Source: Ignavibacteriota bacterium (GTDB taxonomy: Bacteria; Bacteroidota; Ignavibacteria; UBA10030; SZUA-254). Taken from it: DNA of 64,000 nt. The stretch lies in assembly GCA_016212665.1 (NCBI GenBank), contig JACREZ010000015.1, forward strand, positions 1 to 64,000, in the 5' to 3' direction. How positions within the stretch are numbered: the first letter of the stretch is position 1; each line of letters opens with the position of its first letter. The notes under the pieces were generated by a model. The model did not search any database. It was not told the origin of the DNA and saw only the letters and a list, made by a program, of their open reading frames with translations. Shown one piece after another: positions 7,531 through 16,695 of this stretch. Position numbers and translations under genes: made by a program.

Positions 7531-8963
7531 GATATGCGATTGAAAGAATAGTAAAACACCAAGTACAAAGAACCAAAGAGTTGGATATTCAAGATAAAAT
7601 AAGATACGCCGGTATCGTCGGCGCAGGCGGCGGCGGGTTTCCCGCGCACGTGAAAGCCGCGTCGAAGGTTGATACCGTCATTGCGAACGGCGCTGAATGC
7701 GAGCCGCTCATCCATAAAGATTATGAGTTGATGGTGAACTATCCTGAGCGAGTTGTTCATGGACTTCTTCTCTTGATGGAATCAACGGGTGCGAAGCGGG
7801 GAATAATTGGCGTGAAGGAAAAGAACAAAGCGGCGATTGAGGCATTGAACAAGGTGATTCAGGATTTAGGATTAAAGATTCAAGATGAATCAACGACTAC
7901 TCACCACTTTCACCCGCCTACGGCGGGCATGCCAATAACGATTCACCAACTGGGCGATTTCTATCCGTCCGGCGACGAGTACATTCTCGTCTATGAAGCA
8001 ACGAAGCGGTTGATTCCTCCGCAGGGAATTCCGCTCGATGTTGGTATTGTGGTGAACAATGTTGAAACGCTCTACAATATTTCCAAAGCGAAAGATGATG
8101 AGCCGGTGATTGAGAAATTTATTACCGTCTCAGGCGCGGTGAAGCATCCTGTTTCATTTCTTGCGCCGATTGGAATGAGCTATCGTGAGGCGATTGAATC
8201 GGCGGGTGGTGTGAGTGTGAAGGAGTATGGCGTGTTTGTCGGCGGGGTGATGATGGGGAAATTGGAATTCGATTTGGAAAAACCAATTACGAAAACAACT
8301 GCCGGGTTGATTGTTCTTCCGAAGGAACATACGCTCATTCAGCGAAAGAGTCAACCGGAGAAAGCAATGCATCGCATCGGGAAATCGGCGTGCGACCAAT
8401 GCAGTTACTGCACGGAACTTTGCCCGCGGTATGTTCTTGGTTACGATGTTCAGCCGCATAAGGTGATGCGAAGTCTCGGCTTCACAACAACAGGAGAAAA
8501 CATCTGGAATCAGTTTGCGCAACTTTGTTGTGCCTGTGGCTTGTGTACGTTGTACGCATGTCCCGAAAGTCTTTTCCCGAAAGAAGCGTGCGACAAAGCC
8601 AAGCACGACTTGAAAGAACAAGGCATCAAATGGTCTGGAAGAAAGGAAGTCGAACCGCATCCAATGTATGAAGGACGAAGAACACCGCTCAAACAACTGA
8701 TGAAGCGACTCGGCGTTGAAGAGTACAATCACGCATCGGAATTTTGTAAGGATGGCTGTAAGCCATCGAAGGTTGAAATTCAGTTGTTGCAACATATCGG
8801 TTCTCCTGCGTTGCCGATTGTCCGAGTCGGTGAAACGGTGAAGCGCGGACAGTGCATTGGAGAGATTCCTGAGGGAAAACTTGGGGCGAGAGTACATGCG
8901 AGTATTGATGGAGTAGTTACTCATATCAATGGAAGTATTATTATTCAGGCAATGCAAAATTAA
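7527..8963 (+). CDS. pduS: PduS/RnfC-like NADH-oxidising iron-sulfur flavoprotein
   Basis: This 478-aa protein matches the RnfC/PduS layout: a glycine-rich flavin/NADH region (GIVGAGGGGFPAHVK, then GAECEPLIHKDYEL), a YPSGDEYILVYEATKR segment, an SLBB-type segment (VSGAVKHPVSFLAPIGMSY), two ferredoxin motifs (CDQCSYCTELCP and CCACGLCTLYACP), and a C-terminal barrel-sandwich part. In Pdu microcompartments PduS oxidises NADH and partners PduT, and the next gene here is a PduT homologue. GTG 7527 overlaps the previous stop (GTGA), but a start near LDIQDKI (about 7581) is also possible. Two palindromes (7913-7927 and 8751-8767) lie in frame. Confidence 0.82.
   Translation: MRYAIERIVKHQVQRTKELDIQDKIRYAGIVGAGGGGFPAHVKAASKVDTVIANGAECEPLIHKDYELMVNYPERVVHGLLLLMESTGAKRGIIGVKEKNKAAIEALNKVIQDLGLKIQDESTTTHHFHPPTAGMPITIHQLGDFYPSGDEYILVYEATKRLIPPQGIPLDVGIVVNNVETLYNISKAKDDEPVIEKFITVSGAVKHPVSFLAPIGMSYREAIESAGGVSVKEYGVFVGGVMMGKLEFDLEKPITKTTAGLIVLPKEHTLIQRKSQPEKAMHRIGKSACDQCSYCTELCPRYVLGYDVQPHKVMRSLGFTTTGENIWNQFAQLCCACGLCTLYACPESLFPKEACDKAKHDLKEQGIKWSGRKEVEPHPMYEGRRTPLKQLMKRLGVEEYNHASEFCKDGCKPSKVEIQLLQHIGSPALPIVRVGETVKRGQCIGEIPEGKLGARVHASIDGVVTHINGSIIIQAMQN
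7913..7927. repeat. Small palindrome in frame inside pduS
   Basis: CCCGCC-TAC-GGCGGG is a perfect 6-bp stem with a 3-base loop. It encodes part of an HPPTAGMP segment absent from the usual RnfC pattern. A similar GCCGCCTACAGCGGT word occurs in the non-coding DNA near 38.24 kb. Confidence 0.5.
8751..8767. repeat. Small palindrome in frame inside pduS
   Basis: GATGGCT-GTA-AGCCATC is a perfect 7-bp stem encoding the DGCKPS segment near residue 410. It looks like a short dispersed palindrome that has been absorbed into the gene. Confidence 0.5.
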
Positions 8964-9012
8964 AAATGCAAAATGCAAAAAAGGGTTTAGAAATTCTTAT
9001 CTTTGAATTATC

Positions 9013-9564
9013 ATGACACGAAACTCCATAGGACTTATTGAACTGACGAGCATCGCCGCGGGATATCAGGTTGCCGATGCAATGTTGAAAGCGGCTGACG
9101 TTGAGATTATTCTCTCACGGACAATTTGCTCGGGCAAATACATGGTGTTAATTGGCGGAGATGTTTCTGCGGTTACCGCGAGCGTACAGGCAGGCGGAGT
9201 TGCCGGGCGCGGCTCTATTATTGATGTGTTCATCATTCCCAATGTTCACCCGGCGGTGTTTCCCGCAATTTCGGGGATGAACAAGGTTGAAATGCTTGAA
9301 GCGCTCGGTATCGTTGAATCGTTTTCGGTTGCTTCGTTAATTGAAGCCGCCGATGCCGCAGTAAAAGCATCGCGTGTAGAGTTGATTGAAATCCGGCTTG
9401 CGATGGCGCTTGGCGGAAAAGCGTTCTTCACTCTAACCGGCGATGTTGCCGCAGTGCAAGCTGCCGTTGACGCAGGCGCAGCAGTCATTGCAGAAAAAGG
9501 ATTGCTGGTGAATAAAGTCGTTATTCCGCATCCGAGGAAAGAGTTGTTGTCGGAAAAGATTTAG
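9013..9564 (+). CDS. pduT: PduT-like tandem-domain microcompartment (BMC-T) protein
   Basis: A 183-aa protein made of two BMC domains (about 4-90 and 95-180), similar along its length to PduT. The N-terminus is IGLIELTSIAAGYQVADAML; later come NVHPAVFPAISGMN, a second GIVESFSVASLIEAADAA, and the tail GLLVNKVVIPHP. Cys39 in TICSGKY corresponds to the pore cysteine through which PduT trimers bind a [4Fe-4S] cluster. It follows the PduS homologue, its known partner in Pdu systems. No BMC-H or BMC-P shell genes occur in the window. It may be an electron conduit kept without a full shell, or it may join shells encoded elsewhere. Confidence 0.9.
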   Translation: MTRNSIGLIELTSIAAGYQVADAMLKAADVEIILSRTICSGKYMVLIGGDVSAVTASVQAGGVAGRGSIIDVFIIPNVHPAVFPAISGMNKVEMLEALGIVESFSVASLIEAADAAVKASRVELIEIRLAMALGGKAFFTLTGDVAAVQAAVDAGAAVIAEKGLLVNKVVIPHPRKELLSEKI

Positions 9565-9586
9565 ATATTTTGTACTTTCGATTGCA

Positions 9587-10003
9587 ATGAGCATAGACCT
9601 GAAAAATCCTTTGACTATAGATATTCAAAAAAGACTTCATTCTTGTGGAGTTGAACTTGTTTATCTTTTCGGTTCGCACGCGGAAGGAACGGAACATCCT
9701 CTCAGCGATGTGGATATTGGCGTTGTTTTCTCTTCACCGCTCTCTGATGAAAACGTATCAGATATGTACAATGAACTCTATGATATTTTTACAGATGTTT
9801 TCCCACAGCATAGCGTTGATATTGTTTTGTTGCAACGAGCAGGTTTAGAATTGTGTTTCGATGTTATCTCGCATGGAAAAATTTTGTTCGAAGCGAAACC
9901 GGGGTCAAGATACGACTTTATAGAATACATACAGATAATGTATGCAGATTTTCGACCGCACCTGGATGAGTTTAACAAACAAGTTCTGGAGAGAATAGGA
10001 TGA
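9587..10003 (+). CDS. mntA: MntA-type nucleotidyltransferase antitoxin
   Basis: A 138-aa minimal nucleotidyltransferase. LFGSHAEGTEHPLSDVDIG holds the GSxxxG loop and the DxD metal pair, and DIVLL supplies the third acidic residue. MntA proteins neutralise the HEPN toxin HepT by adding AMP to a tyrosine near its active site. The next gene overlaps by 4 bp (ATGA) and encodes HepT. The pair interrupts the purine cluster and is probably a passenger. Confidence 0.88.
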   Translation: MSIDLKNPLTIDIQKRLHSCGVELVYLFGSHAEGTEHPLSDVDIGVVFSSPLSDENVSDMYNELYDIFTDVFPQHSVDIVLLQRAGLELCFDVISHGKILFEAKPGSRYDFIEYIQIMYADFRPHLDEFNKQVLERIG

Positions 10004-10461
10004 TGGAAACGCCGCTCAAAGCACAATCTATTATTCCACGGATTGATGGAATACAACGGGATGTAGAAAAACTCAAGGAACTTGTTGGGCTTTCATTTGA
10101 ACAATTTGAGAACGAAACAAACTTTGTCCTTGCTCAATATTATTTACGTCGTGCATTGGAGGGAGTCTTCCATATTGGTTTGCACCTTCTCTCCCGATTA
10201 CCGGGCAACCGTTCTACAGAATACAAAGCAATAGCAATTCAACTCGGTGAGTGCGGGGTTGTTGAAAAACAATTTGCACAAACCGCTCTCAAAAACATGG
10301 CTGGCTATCGAAACAGGTTGACTCACTTTTATGCTGATGTTACACCGAAAGAAATTTATTCAATACTGCAAAAGAATCTCGGTGATTTTGATGTTTTTCT
10401 AAAAGCAGTAAGAGAAGTTATGAAACATCCTGAGAAGTACGGCTTTAGTGTTGAGAAGTAA
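10000..10461 (+). CDS. hepT: HepT-type HEPN ribonuclease toxin
   Basis: A 153-aa all-helical HEPN protein of the DUF86 type. YRNRLTHFY contains R-x4-H-x-Y: the Arg/His pair is the RNase motif and the tyrosine is the residue AMPylated by MntA in characterised pairs. The toxin is therefore probably active and controllable. Translation is coupled to mntA through ATGA. Confidence 0.88.
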   Translation: MMETPLKAQSIIPRIDGIQRDVEKLKELVGLSFEQFENETNFVLAQYYLRRALEGVFHIGLHLLSRLPGNRSTEYKAIAIQLGECGVVEKQFAQTALKNMAGYRNRLTHFYADVTPKEIYSILQKNLGDFDVFLKAVREVMKHPEKYGFSVEK

Positions 10462-10494
10462 CTGAATGACATTTTATTGAAAAGAGTACTTACT

Positions 10495-13400
10495 ATGAAA
10501 GCTACTTTTACACTTAGTATCTACATTCTGTTCTGCTCACTTGTATCCGTCACAAACGCGCAGTTTGTGAACGACAACCTATGGGCAACGGATGGACGAG
10601 TGTATGCTATTGTTACTTCCGGTAATACTATTTATATAGGAGGACAATTTACGTATGTTGGACCGCCGACGGGGCCTGGAGCAGCGATTGATATTGCAAC
10701 AGGGCAACCTGACCGAGCTTTACCAAAAGTGAATGGAGATGTTTATGCAGTGGTTTCCGATGGCGCGGGAGGATGGTATATTGGCGGATACTTCTCTGAA
10801 GTTGGAGGGGTACCGAGGAACAATATCGCCCACATTAAAGCTGACAAAACGCTAGACTTGAATTGGAATCCGAATGCAAACAGTAATGTTAATGCTATTA
10901 CCGTTTCAGGAACAACTGTGTATGTAGGAGGGGAGTTCACAAGCATCGGCGGACAGGCAAGGAATTATATTGCCGCACTTAATGCCTCATCGGGCAGCGC
11001 AACAAGTTGGAATCCGAATGCAGACAATAGGATTTATGCATTTGTTGTCTCAGGAACGACTGTGTATGTAGGAGGGCAGTTCACAAGTATCGGCAGACAG
11101 GCAAGGAATTGTATTGCCGCGCTTGATGCAACAACTGGTAATGCCATAAGTTGGAATCCGAATGCAAACAGAACGGTTGATGCTCTTACAGTTTCTGGAA
11201 CAACCGTGTATGCAGGAGGCGCTTTCACGAACATCGGCGGTCAATCAAGAAATCACATCGCCGCTCTTGATGCTACTACGGGTAATATTACAAACTGGAA
11301 TCCGAATGCAAGTTCTTCAGTTATAGCACTTGTCGTCTCAGGAACCACTGTGTATGCAGGAGGATGGTTCACAAGCATCGGCGGACAGGCAAGGAATTAT
11401 ATTGCCGCGCTTGATGCCACGACAGGAAACGCCACAAGTTGGAATCCCAACGCGAATTACGTAGTTAACGCTCTTACTATTTCAGGAACAACTGTTTATA
11501 CGGTAGGAGGTTTTGATAGCATTGGTGGTCAGTCAAGAAATCGTATCGCCGCTCTTGATGCTTCAACTGGGAACGCGACAAACTGGAACACCGATGCAAA
11601 CGGAGAGGTTAATGCTCTTGCTATTTCAGGAACTACGGTGTATGCCGGAGGTATGTTCACGAGCGTTGGTGGACAATATAGAAATAACATTGTTGCTCTT
11701 GATGCTACAACAGGAAATGCAACAAGTTGGAATCCGAATGCAAACGATGTGGTTCGTGCACTTGCAGTCTCGGGAACAACCGTCTATGCCGGAGGATACT
11801 TCACAAGTATTGGCGGTCAAACAAGGAATCGTATTGCCGCGCTTGATGCTACGACAGGTAACGCAACAAGTTGGGACCCGAATGCAAATGGTGATGTTGA
11901 TGCTCTTGCAGTTTCAGGAACTATTGTGTATGCAGGAGGACTTTTCGGTAGCATCGGCAGTCAATCAAGAAATTTCATCGCTGCACTCAATACCACAACG
12001 GGCTACGCTACAAGTTGGAATCCGAATGCAAACGATTTTGTTGAAGCTCTCGCCATTTCAGGAACAACCGTCTATGCCGGAGGATACTTCACAAGTATTG
12101 GTGGACAAACAAGAAATTGTATCGCCGCACTCAATACCACAACGGGCACCGCAACAAGTTGGAACCCGAATGTAATCGGCGGGGTTCTTGCACTTACTAT
12201 CTCAGGAACTAAAGTGTATGCAGGAGGACAATTCGACAGCGTAGGCGGGCAAGCAAGGAATAATATTGCCGCGCTTGATGCCACTACTGGAAATGCAACA
12301 AGTTGGAATCCGAATGCAAACAGTGATGTTCGTACACTTGCTGTCTCCGGAACAACCGTGTATGCGGGGGGAAGTTTCGATAGCATTGGTGGTCAGTCGA
12401 GAAATTATATCGCCGCTCTTGATGCCACCACGGGAAATGCCACAAACTGGAATCCTAATGCAAACAGTGTTGTTCGTGCACTTGCTTTTTCCGGAACGAC
12501 GGTGTATGTAGGAGGAAGTTTCGATGACATTAATTACAGTGGACACTCTTATTTTGCCGGAATTGTACCGCAACTGTTTAACGTAACTTCATCAGTGGCT
12601 GGTAATGGTACTATCTCTCCAATCGGTAACGTCAATGTCGTAATAGGAGAACAGCAAAGTTTTACTGTTACCCCAATTACTAACTGGCACACTGACAGCA
12701 TTGTCGTTGACGGTCAACGTGTTGATTCACTGTCAAGTTATACGTTTTACGACGTAGATACAACCCACACCATTATCGCTTATTTCACGCCGGATAGTTC
12801 TTTCTCGACCATACAAATGAATGCAAGATGGAATCTTGTTTCTGTTCCCGTTCTGTCAAATGATTACAGAAAAACCACGTTGTTTTATTCTGCAATGTCA
12901 TCTGCCTTTGCTTATCAAGAAGGTTATGAAGAGAAGGATACACTCGCCGTTGGTGTCGGTTACTGGATGAAATTCTCTACTGCAGAGCCGGTGTACATTC
13001 CGGGTTCAGTCGTTACTACCGAAACTGTGAATGTTGCTGAAGGATGGAATATCATAGGTTCAATTTCTCAGTCTGTTCAAACATCAAACATTACAAGCCT
13101 TCCTCCGGGAATTGTTACCACTGAATTTTTCGGGTACAATGCAGGCTATTCTCCAAGTTCAACAATTGAGCCGGGCAAAGGTTACTGGGTAAAAGCTAAC
13201 GAAGCAGGGCAACTTATTCTTTCTTCTGTTATCTCTTCATCAGTTTCAAGCAGAATAAAAATTATTCCAACTTCGGAGTTGCCTCCGCCTCCGCCCGATG
13301 GTGAAATCACTAATCACGAATCACAAATTCCGAATCACTTTATTCTTGAACAGAACTATCCCAATCCGTTTAATCCATTAACCGTTATTCGTTATCAGTT

Positions 13401-13635
13401 ACCTGTAGGTCGAGACGCTGTCTCGACCGGACGACTCGGCGAGTCGTCCTACAATGTTACACTCAAAGTGTACAATCTCCTTGGCGAAGAAGTCGCTACG
13501 CTTGTAGATGAGATGCAAGAAGAAGGAAACAAGTCGGTAAACTGGGATGCAAGCGGGATTCCGAGCGGAATATATTTCTATCGCCTTCAAACTCAATCAT
13601 TCAACGAAACAAAAAAACTTGTCCTGATACGTTGA
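10495..13635 (+). CDS. Secreted repeat propeller protein with T9SS sorting domain
   Basis: About 1046 aa. ATG 10495 begins a signal peptide ([19 protein letters not shown]...NAQ); the upstream TTG 10477 is less likely. Residues from about 25 to 690 form roughly 14 units of a 48-residue repeat (TVYAGG[31 protein letters not shown]) of the delta-60/YVTN propeller kind. A repeat-like domain with GNGTISPIG follows, then a WNLVSVPV module near 790 and the sorting domain [14 protein letters not shown] with a YFYRL...KKLVLIR end. A 48-bp palindromic insertion lies inside the sorting domain. It is a surface or released protein of unknown ligand, paralogous to the protein at 55.2 kb. Confidence 0.85.
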   Translation: MKATFTLSIYILFCSLVSVTNAQFVNDNLWATDGRVYAIVTSGNTIYIGGQFTYVGPPTGPGAAIDIATGQPDRALPKVNGDVYAVVSDGAGGWYIGGYFSEVGGVPRNNIAHIKADKTLDLNWNPNANSNVNAITVSGTTVYVGGEFTSIGGQARNYIAALNASSGSATSWNPNADNRIYAFVVSGTTVYVGGQFTSIGRQARNCIAALDATTGNAISWNPNANRTVDALTVSGTTVYAGGAFTNIGGQSRNHIAALDATTGNITNWNPNASSSVIALVVSGTTVYAGGWFTSIGGQARNYIAALDATTGNATSWNPNANYVVNALTISGTTVYTVGGFDSIGGQSRNRIAALDASTGNATNWNTDANGEVNALAISGTTVYAGGMFTSVGGQYRNNIVALDATTGNATSWNPNANDVVRALAVSGTTVYAGGYFTSIGGQTRNRIAALDATTGNATSWDPNANGDVDALAVSGTIVYAGGLFGSIGSQSRNFIAALNTTTGYATSWNPNANDFVEALAISGTTVYAGGYFTSIGGQTRNCIAALNTTTGTATSWNPNVIGGVLALTISGTKVYAGGQFDSVGGQARNNIAALDATTGNATSWNPNANSDVRTLAVSGTTVYAGGSFDSIGGQSRNYIAALDATTGNATNWNPNANSVVRALAFSGTTVYVGGSFDDINYSGHSYFAGIVPQLFNVTSSVAGNGTISPIGNVNVVIGEQQSFTVTPITNWHTDSIVVDGQRVDSLSSYTFYDVDTTHTIIAYFTPDSSFSTIQMNARWNLVSVPVLSNDYRKTTLFYSAMSSAFAYQEGYEEKDTLAVGVGYWMKFSTAEPVYIPGSVVTTETVNVAEGWNIIGSISQSVQTSNITSLPPGIVTTEFFGYNAGYSPSSTIEPGKGYWVKANEAGQLILSSVISSSVSSRIKIIPTSELPPPPPDGEITNHESQIPNHFILEQNYPNPFNPLTVIRYQLPVGRDAVSTGRLGESSYNVTLKVYNLLGEEVATLVDEMQEEGNKSVNWDASGIPSGIYFYRLQTQSFNETKKLVLIR
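10912..12530. repeat. 144-bp tandem repeats within the propeller gene
   Basis: Near-identical units of 144 bp (48 codons) recur about twelve times, with shared words such as GGCGGACAGGCAAGGAATTA and ACAAGTTGGAATCCGAATGC. Conservation at DNA level points to recent internal duplication and possible copy-number variation. Confidence 0.8.
13405..13452. repeat. Double palindrome inserted in frame in a T9SS sorting domain
   Basis: The 48-bp segment starts GTA and ends TAC. It contains two perfect stems, GGTCGAGAC-GCT-GTCTCGACC and GGACGACTC-GGC-GAGTCGTCC. It adds 16 codons (about [14 protein letters not shown]) between the RYQLPV and YNVTLKVYN strands, which are adjacent in other sorting domains. 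A related GTAGGGCGACTCGCTGAGTCGC hairpin is at 35.71 kb. Confidence 0.75.
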
Positions 13636-13720
13636 ACAGTCAACAGTAACGAGTAATCAGTAACCTGAAATCGGTAACCCAAAGCCCAAAACTTGAAACA
13701 CGAACCCCAAAACCATACTC

Positions 13721-14935
13721 ATGAAACCTTCATTCGAACACATCTACAAAACAGCACAAAAGAACGAACCACAAGTCGCTCAATTTCTTCGCGACATTAT
13801 TGCCATCAAATCATTAAGTTCGCAGGAGGAGCAAGTCATTCATCGCATCAAACAGGAGATGGAGAAATGCAACTTCGATGAGATTACGATAGACGGCATG
13901 GGTAACATTCTCGGTCGCATCGGTCACGGGAAGCACATCATTGCGATGGATGCGCATGTGGATACGGTTGATGTCGGTAACCCGGCAAACTGGACGATTG
14001 ACCCGTTCAAAGGCGCGGAGAAGGACGGTATCATCTACGGTCGCGGCGCATGCGATATGAAAGGCGCGCTCGCTTCAATTGTCTATGGCGGAAAAATTAT
14101 CAAAGAACTTGGACTTGAAGACGACTACACGCTTTATATTGTCGGAAGTGTGCAGGAGGAAGATTGCGACGGACTCTGCTGGCAATATATCATCAATGAA
14201 GATAAGTTAAGACCGGAAGTTGTGGTGATTACCGAGCCGACAAACCTTGCTGTCTATCGCGGTCACCGCGGGAGAATGGAAATTGAAGTACGCACAAGAG
14301 GAATTTCGTGTCACGGCTCTGCGCCGGAACGCGGAGTAAATGCTGTCTATAAAATGGCGCCAATCATTCAGGATATAGAAAAGTTGAATGAACGTCTTGG
14401 CGGCGAACCGTTCCTCGGAAAAGGAACGGTGACGATTGCTGAAGTCCGTTCGACTTCGCCTTCGCTCTGTGCCGTTGCTGATTCAGCAACGATTCATCTT
14501 GACAGACGACTTGCCGCAACCGATACGCTCGAATCAGCCGTCAAAGAAATTCAAGAACTGCCGAGTGTGAAGAAAGCGGGAGCCGAGGTTGTCGTTCTCG
14601 ATTATGCAGTCCCGAGTTGGAAAGGATTAACATATCCAACAAAAAAATATTACCCGACATGGCTGTTACCGGAAAATCATTCTGTGCTTGATGCTGGCGT
14701 AAAAACGTTTGAGGGATTATTTGGCACCAAGCCGGAAGTGAGTCGCTGGGTATTTAGTACGAACGGTGTTGCCGTGATGGGAATGCATGGTATTCCTTGT
14801 ATCGGCTTTGGTCCCGGAAACGAAATTTATGCGCACATGGCAACCGAGCAAATCCCGATTGAGCATCTTGTGAAAGCAAGCGCGTGGTATGCGGCGTTTC
14901 CTTTGAATTATTTTAATGGTCAACGTGAACGGTGA
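13721..14935 (+). CDS. ygeY: YgeY-family M20 hydrolase of selenium-linked purine clusters
   Basis: A 404-aa metallohydrolase. Metal ligands of the M20 family are visible in MDAHVDTVD, GRGACDMKGALAS, VQEEDCDG and the C-terminal AHMATEQIP. The first half matches the YgeY-type proteins found with xanthine dehydrogenase and YgeW clusters. It is thought to cleave an amide in the ring-opened purine or carbamoylated amino-acid product; the substrate is not settled here. The 85 bp before it are low-complexity AACC/GTAACC words. Confidence 0.85.
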   Translation: MKPSFEHIYKTAQKNEPQVAQFLRDIIAIKSLSSQEEQVIHRIKQEMEKCNFDEITIDGMGNILGRIGHGKHIIAMDAHVDTVDVGNPANWTIDPFKGAEKDGIIYGRGACDMKGALASIVYGGKIIKELGLEDDYTLYIVGSVQEEDCDGLCWQYIINEDKLRPEVVVITEPTNLAVYRGHRGRMEIEVRTRGISCHGSAPERGVNAVYKMAPIIQDIEKLNERLGGEPFLGKGTVTIAEVRSTSPSLCAVADSATIHLDRRLAATDTLESAVKEIQELPSVKKAGAEVVVLDYAVPSWKGLTYPTKKYYPTWLLPENHSVLDAGVKTFEGLFGTKPEVSRWVFSTNGVAVMGMHGIPCIGFGPGNEIYAHMATEQIPIEHLVKASAWYAAFPLNYFNGQRER

Positions 14936-15017
14936 ATCTTCAACGGTGAAATGTATTTATCGCGAGAATTTCCTACATTGTAATACAATCAAACATTGAA
15001 CAATAAGAAATATATTT

Positions 15018-15191
15018 ATGGCTGAAGCAATTCGAGCAAATTCAAATTTGAAATCAAGGAACAATACTACGAAGAAAAAATTTTCCCAAGAGGAGATTCG
15101 TCGTGTTTTGAATTTGCTTCAATCTGCACAATTCGATCTTGGTCGAAAGACGGATTCGGTGAAGATTATCCGCAGAGAACGCTCCTCATGA
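15018..15191 (+). CDS. Small antitoxin preceding a PIN toxin
   Basis: A 57-aa ORF starting ATG 15018, MAEAIRANSNLKSRNNTTKK, with a C-terminal helical part (FSQEEIRRVLNLLQ) and a basic end. It overlaps the PIN gene by 4 bp (ATGA), the usual layout of VapBC operons. It shows no recognisable AbrB or RHH fold by eye, so antitoxin identity rests on size and position. Confidence 0.6.
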   Translation: MAEAIRANSNLKSRNNTTKKKFSQEEIRRVLNLLQSAQFDLGRKTDSVKIIRRERSS

Positions 15192-15589
15192 TTCTTTTTG
15201 ACAGTTCTGTTTGGGTAGCGTATTTTCACAAAAGAGACGCTCACCATCAAAAAGCAGTTCATCTTGTATCGAATTCATTTCAAAACAATGAACAGATTAT
15301 TGTACCGGAATTCGTGTATGCAGAAGTATTGAATTCAGTATGGAGACTCACACAAAACGAGCATGATGTTAACTCTTGCAAACGTGTTTTTCTTCAAGGC
15401 TCACCTCTCATACAATTAGAATTAGGTGGCTCTGTTTTCTGGTATCAACTAATAGAACAAACAATGATGAAGGTGAACCTGAAAGCTTCAGACTTAATCG
15501 TTGCTGCATCTGCTGTATTTTATCAAGTTCAAAAATTTGAAACGTTTGATGAAAAACTTCGTCGTGAAATGAAAAAATTATTTTTTTAG
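15188..15589 (+). CDS. vapC: VapC-type PIN-domain ribonuclease toxin
   Basis: A 133-aa PIN domain. The acidic metal-binding positions are visible: Asp5 in ILFDSSVWVAYF, the Glu of FVYAEVLNSV, and the Asp of LKASDLIVAASA; FDEKLRRE supplies the fourth. VapC toxins cut specific tRNAs or rRNA. The short gene upstream is the likely antitoxin. The pair separates ygeY from ygeW. Confidence 0.85.
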   Translation: MILFDSSVWVAYFHKRDAHHQKAVHLVSNSFQNNEQIIVPEFVYAEVLNSVWRLTQNEHDVNSCKRVFLQGSPLIQLELGGSVFWYQLIEQTMMKVNLKASDLIVAASAVFYQVQKFETFDEKLRREMKKLFF

Positions 15590-15608
15590 TATTTTTAAAA
15601 AGGAACAT

Positions 15609-16610
15609 ATGCCAACAAAACTCCCCATTCTCCCGAACGCCGTTCGGGGAAAAGACTATATCGAAACCAAAGACTGGTCAATCAAAGAAATTGAACTCGC
15701 GCTGAAAACTTCTTCAGATTTGAAGAAGATGTTCAGAGCAGGAAAGTCGCACCGGTATTTACCGGACAAAACGATTTTCTTATTCTTCTTTGATAAATCA
15801 ACACGCACAAGAAATTCGTTTGAAGCAGGAGCGACACAACTTGGAGCGCACGCGCATTTCATCGCGGCGGAAACATCACAGGTTGCTCATGGAGAATCGC
15901 CGAGAGATATGGGAATCATTCTTTCGAGTTACGGTCATGCGATTGCCATTCGCCACGACCTTGTGCCGGGGGAAGGAAATTCATACATGCGCGAGGTTGC
16001 AAAGAATTCAGACCGACCTGTGCTGAACATGCAATGCGATATTGACCATCCGTTTCAAACGCTTGCCGATTTGATGACAATCAGAGAAGAATTCGGAAAG
16101 AATTTGCGCGGGCGAAAGATTGCTGTTTCGTGGGCGTACGCACCGAGTTATGCGAAGCCAATGTCTGTCCCGCAAGGATTGATTACATTGATGCCGCGCT
16201 TCGGACTTGATGTTGTTCTCGCTCATCCGCCGGAATATAAATTGATGAAAAGCGAAATGGAGTACGCGAAGAAAGCCGCGAAAGAAAACGGAACCAAGTT
16301 TGAAGTTGTTGATAACATGGATGAAGCGTTCAAAGATGCCGACATCGTGTATCCAAAATCGTGGGGAATTGAGACACTGTTTCATAAGCCGGAAGAAGCA
16401 TTGAAACTCTCAAAGAAATACAAGTATTGGATTTGCGATGAGAAGAAAATGAAACTCACAAAGAAGGAGGCGATTTACATGCACTGTCTTCCGGCAGATC
16501 GAGGTTACGAGGTCACCGATGCAGTGATTGATGGTCCACAATCGCGTGTGTTTCCCGAAGCAGAAAACCGTCTCCATACTTGCAAATCAGTGATGGCGTT
16601 GACAATGTGA
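15609..16610 (+). CDS. ygeW: YgeW-type knotted carbamoyltransferase
   Basis: A 333-aa member of the aspartate/ornithine carbamoyltransferase superfamily. The carbamoyl-phosphate site is FDKSTRTRNSFE. DHPFQTLADLMT and MHCLPADRGYEVTD are the other conserved segments. Family members occur with selenium-dependent purine catabolism and probably transfer a carbamoyl group from, or to, a purine breakdown product such as 2,3-diaminopropionate. In the catabolic direction this would yield carbamoyl phosphate and hence ATP. A clear AAAAAGGA ribosome-binding region precedes ATG 15609. Confidence 0.92.
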   Translation: MPTKLPILPNAVRGKDYIETKDWSIKEIELALKTSSDLKKMFRAGKSHRYLPDKTIFLFFFDKSTRTRNSFEAGATQLGAHAHFIAAETSQVAHGESPRDMGIILSSYGHAIAIRHDLVPGEGNSYMREVAKNSDRPVLNMQCDIDHPFQTLADLMTIREEFGKNLRGRKIAVSWAYAPSYAKPMSVPQGLITLMPRFGLDVVLAHPPEYKLMKSEMEYAKKAAKENGTKFEVVDNMDEAFKDADIVYPKSWGIETLFHKPEEALKLSKKYKYWICDEKKMKLTKKEAIYMHCLPADRGYEVTDAVIDGPQSRVFPEAENRLHTCKSVMALTM

Positions 16611-16619
16611 AATCAGTTG

Positions 16620-16675
16620 CAGGTTTGAGGTTAGGGGTTCGCGTATGAAGCCGTACTGTTCAAACCTCAAACCTG
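16620..16675. repeat. Inverted repeat upstream of xdhC
   Basis: CAGGTTTGAGG (16620-16630) and CCTCAAACCTG (16665-16675) are exact complements, set in AACCTCAAACC low-complexity DNA. An open reading extension of xdhC through this stretch (from ATG 16645) is judged non-native. Confidence 0.55.
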
Positions 16676-16695
16676 TAACCTCAAACCAAGAATCT

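Noticed and set aside
8154-8978. 274-codon open frame on the minus strand
   Set aside because: Antisense to the PduS-like gene with no recognisable motif.
11513-12175. 220-codon plus-strand frame inside the propeller gene
   Set aside because: An alternative frame kept open by the 144-bp repeats; the main frame has a signal peptide and sorting domain.
10912-12530. Possible CRISPR-like array
   Set aside because: Repeats are 144 bp, contiguous, in frame and coding; there are no unique spacers or cas genes.
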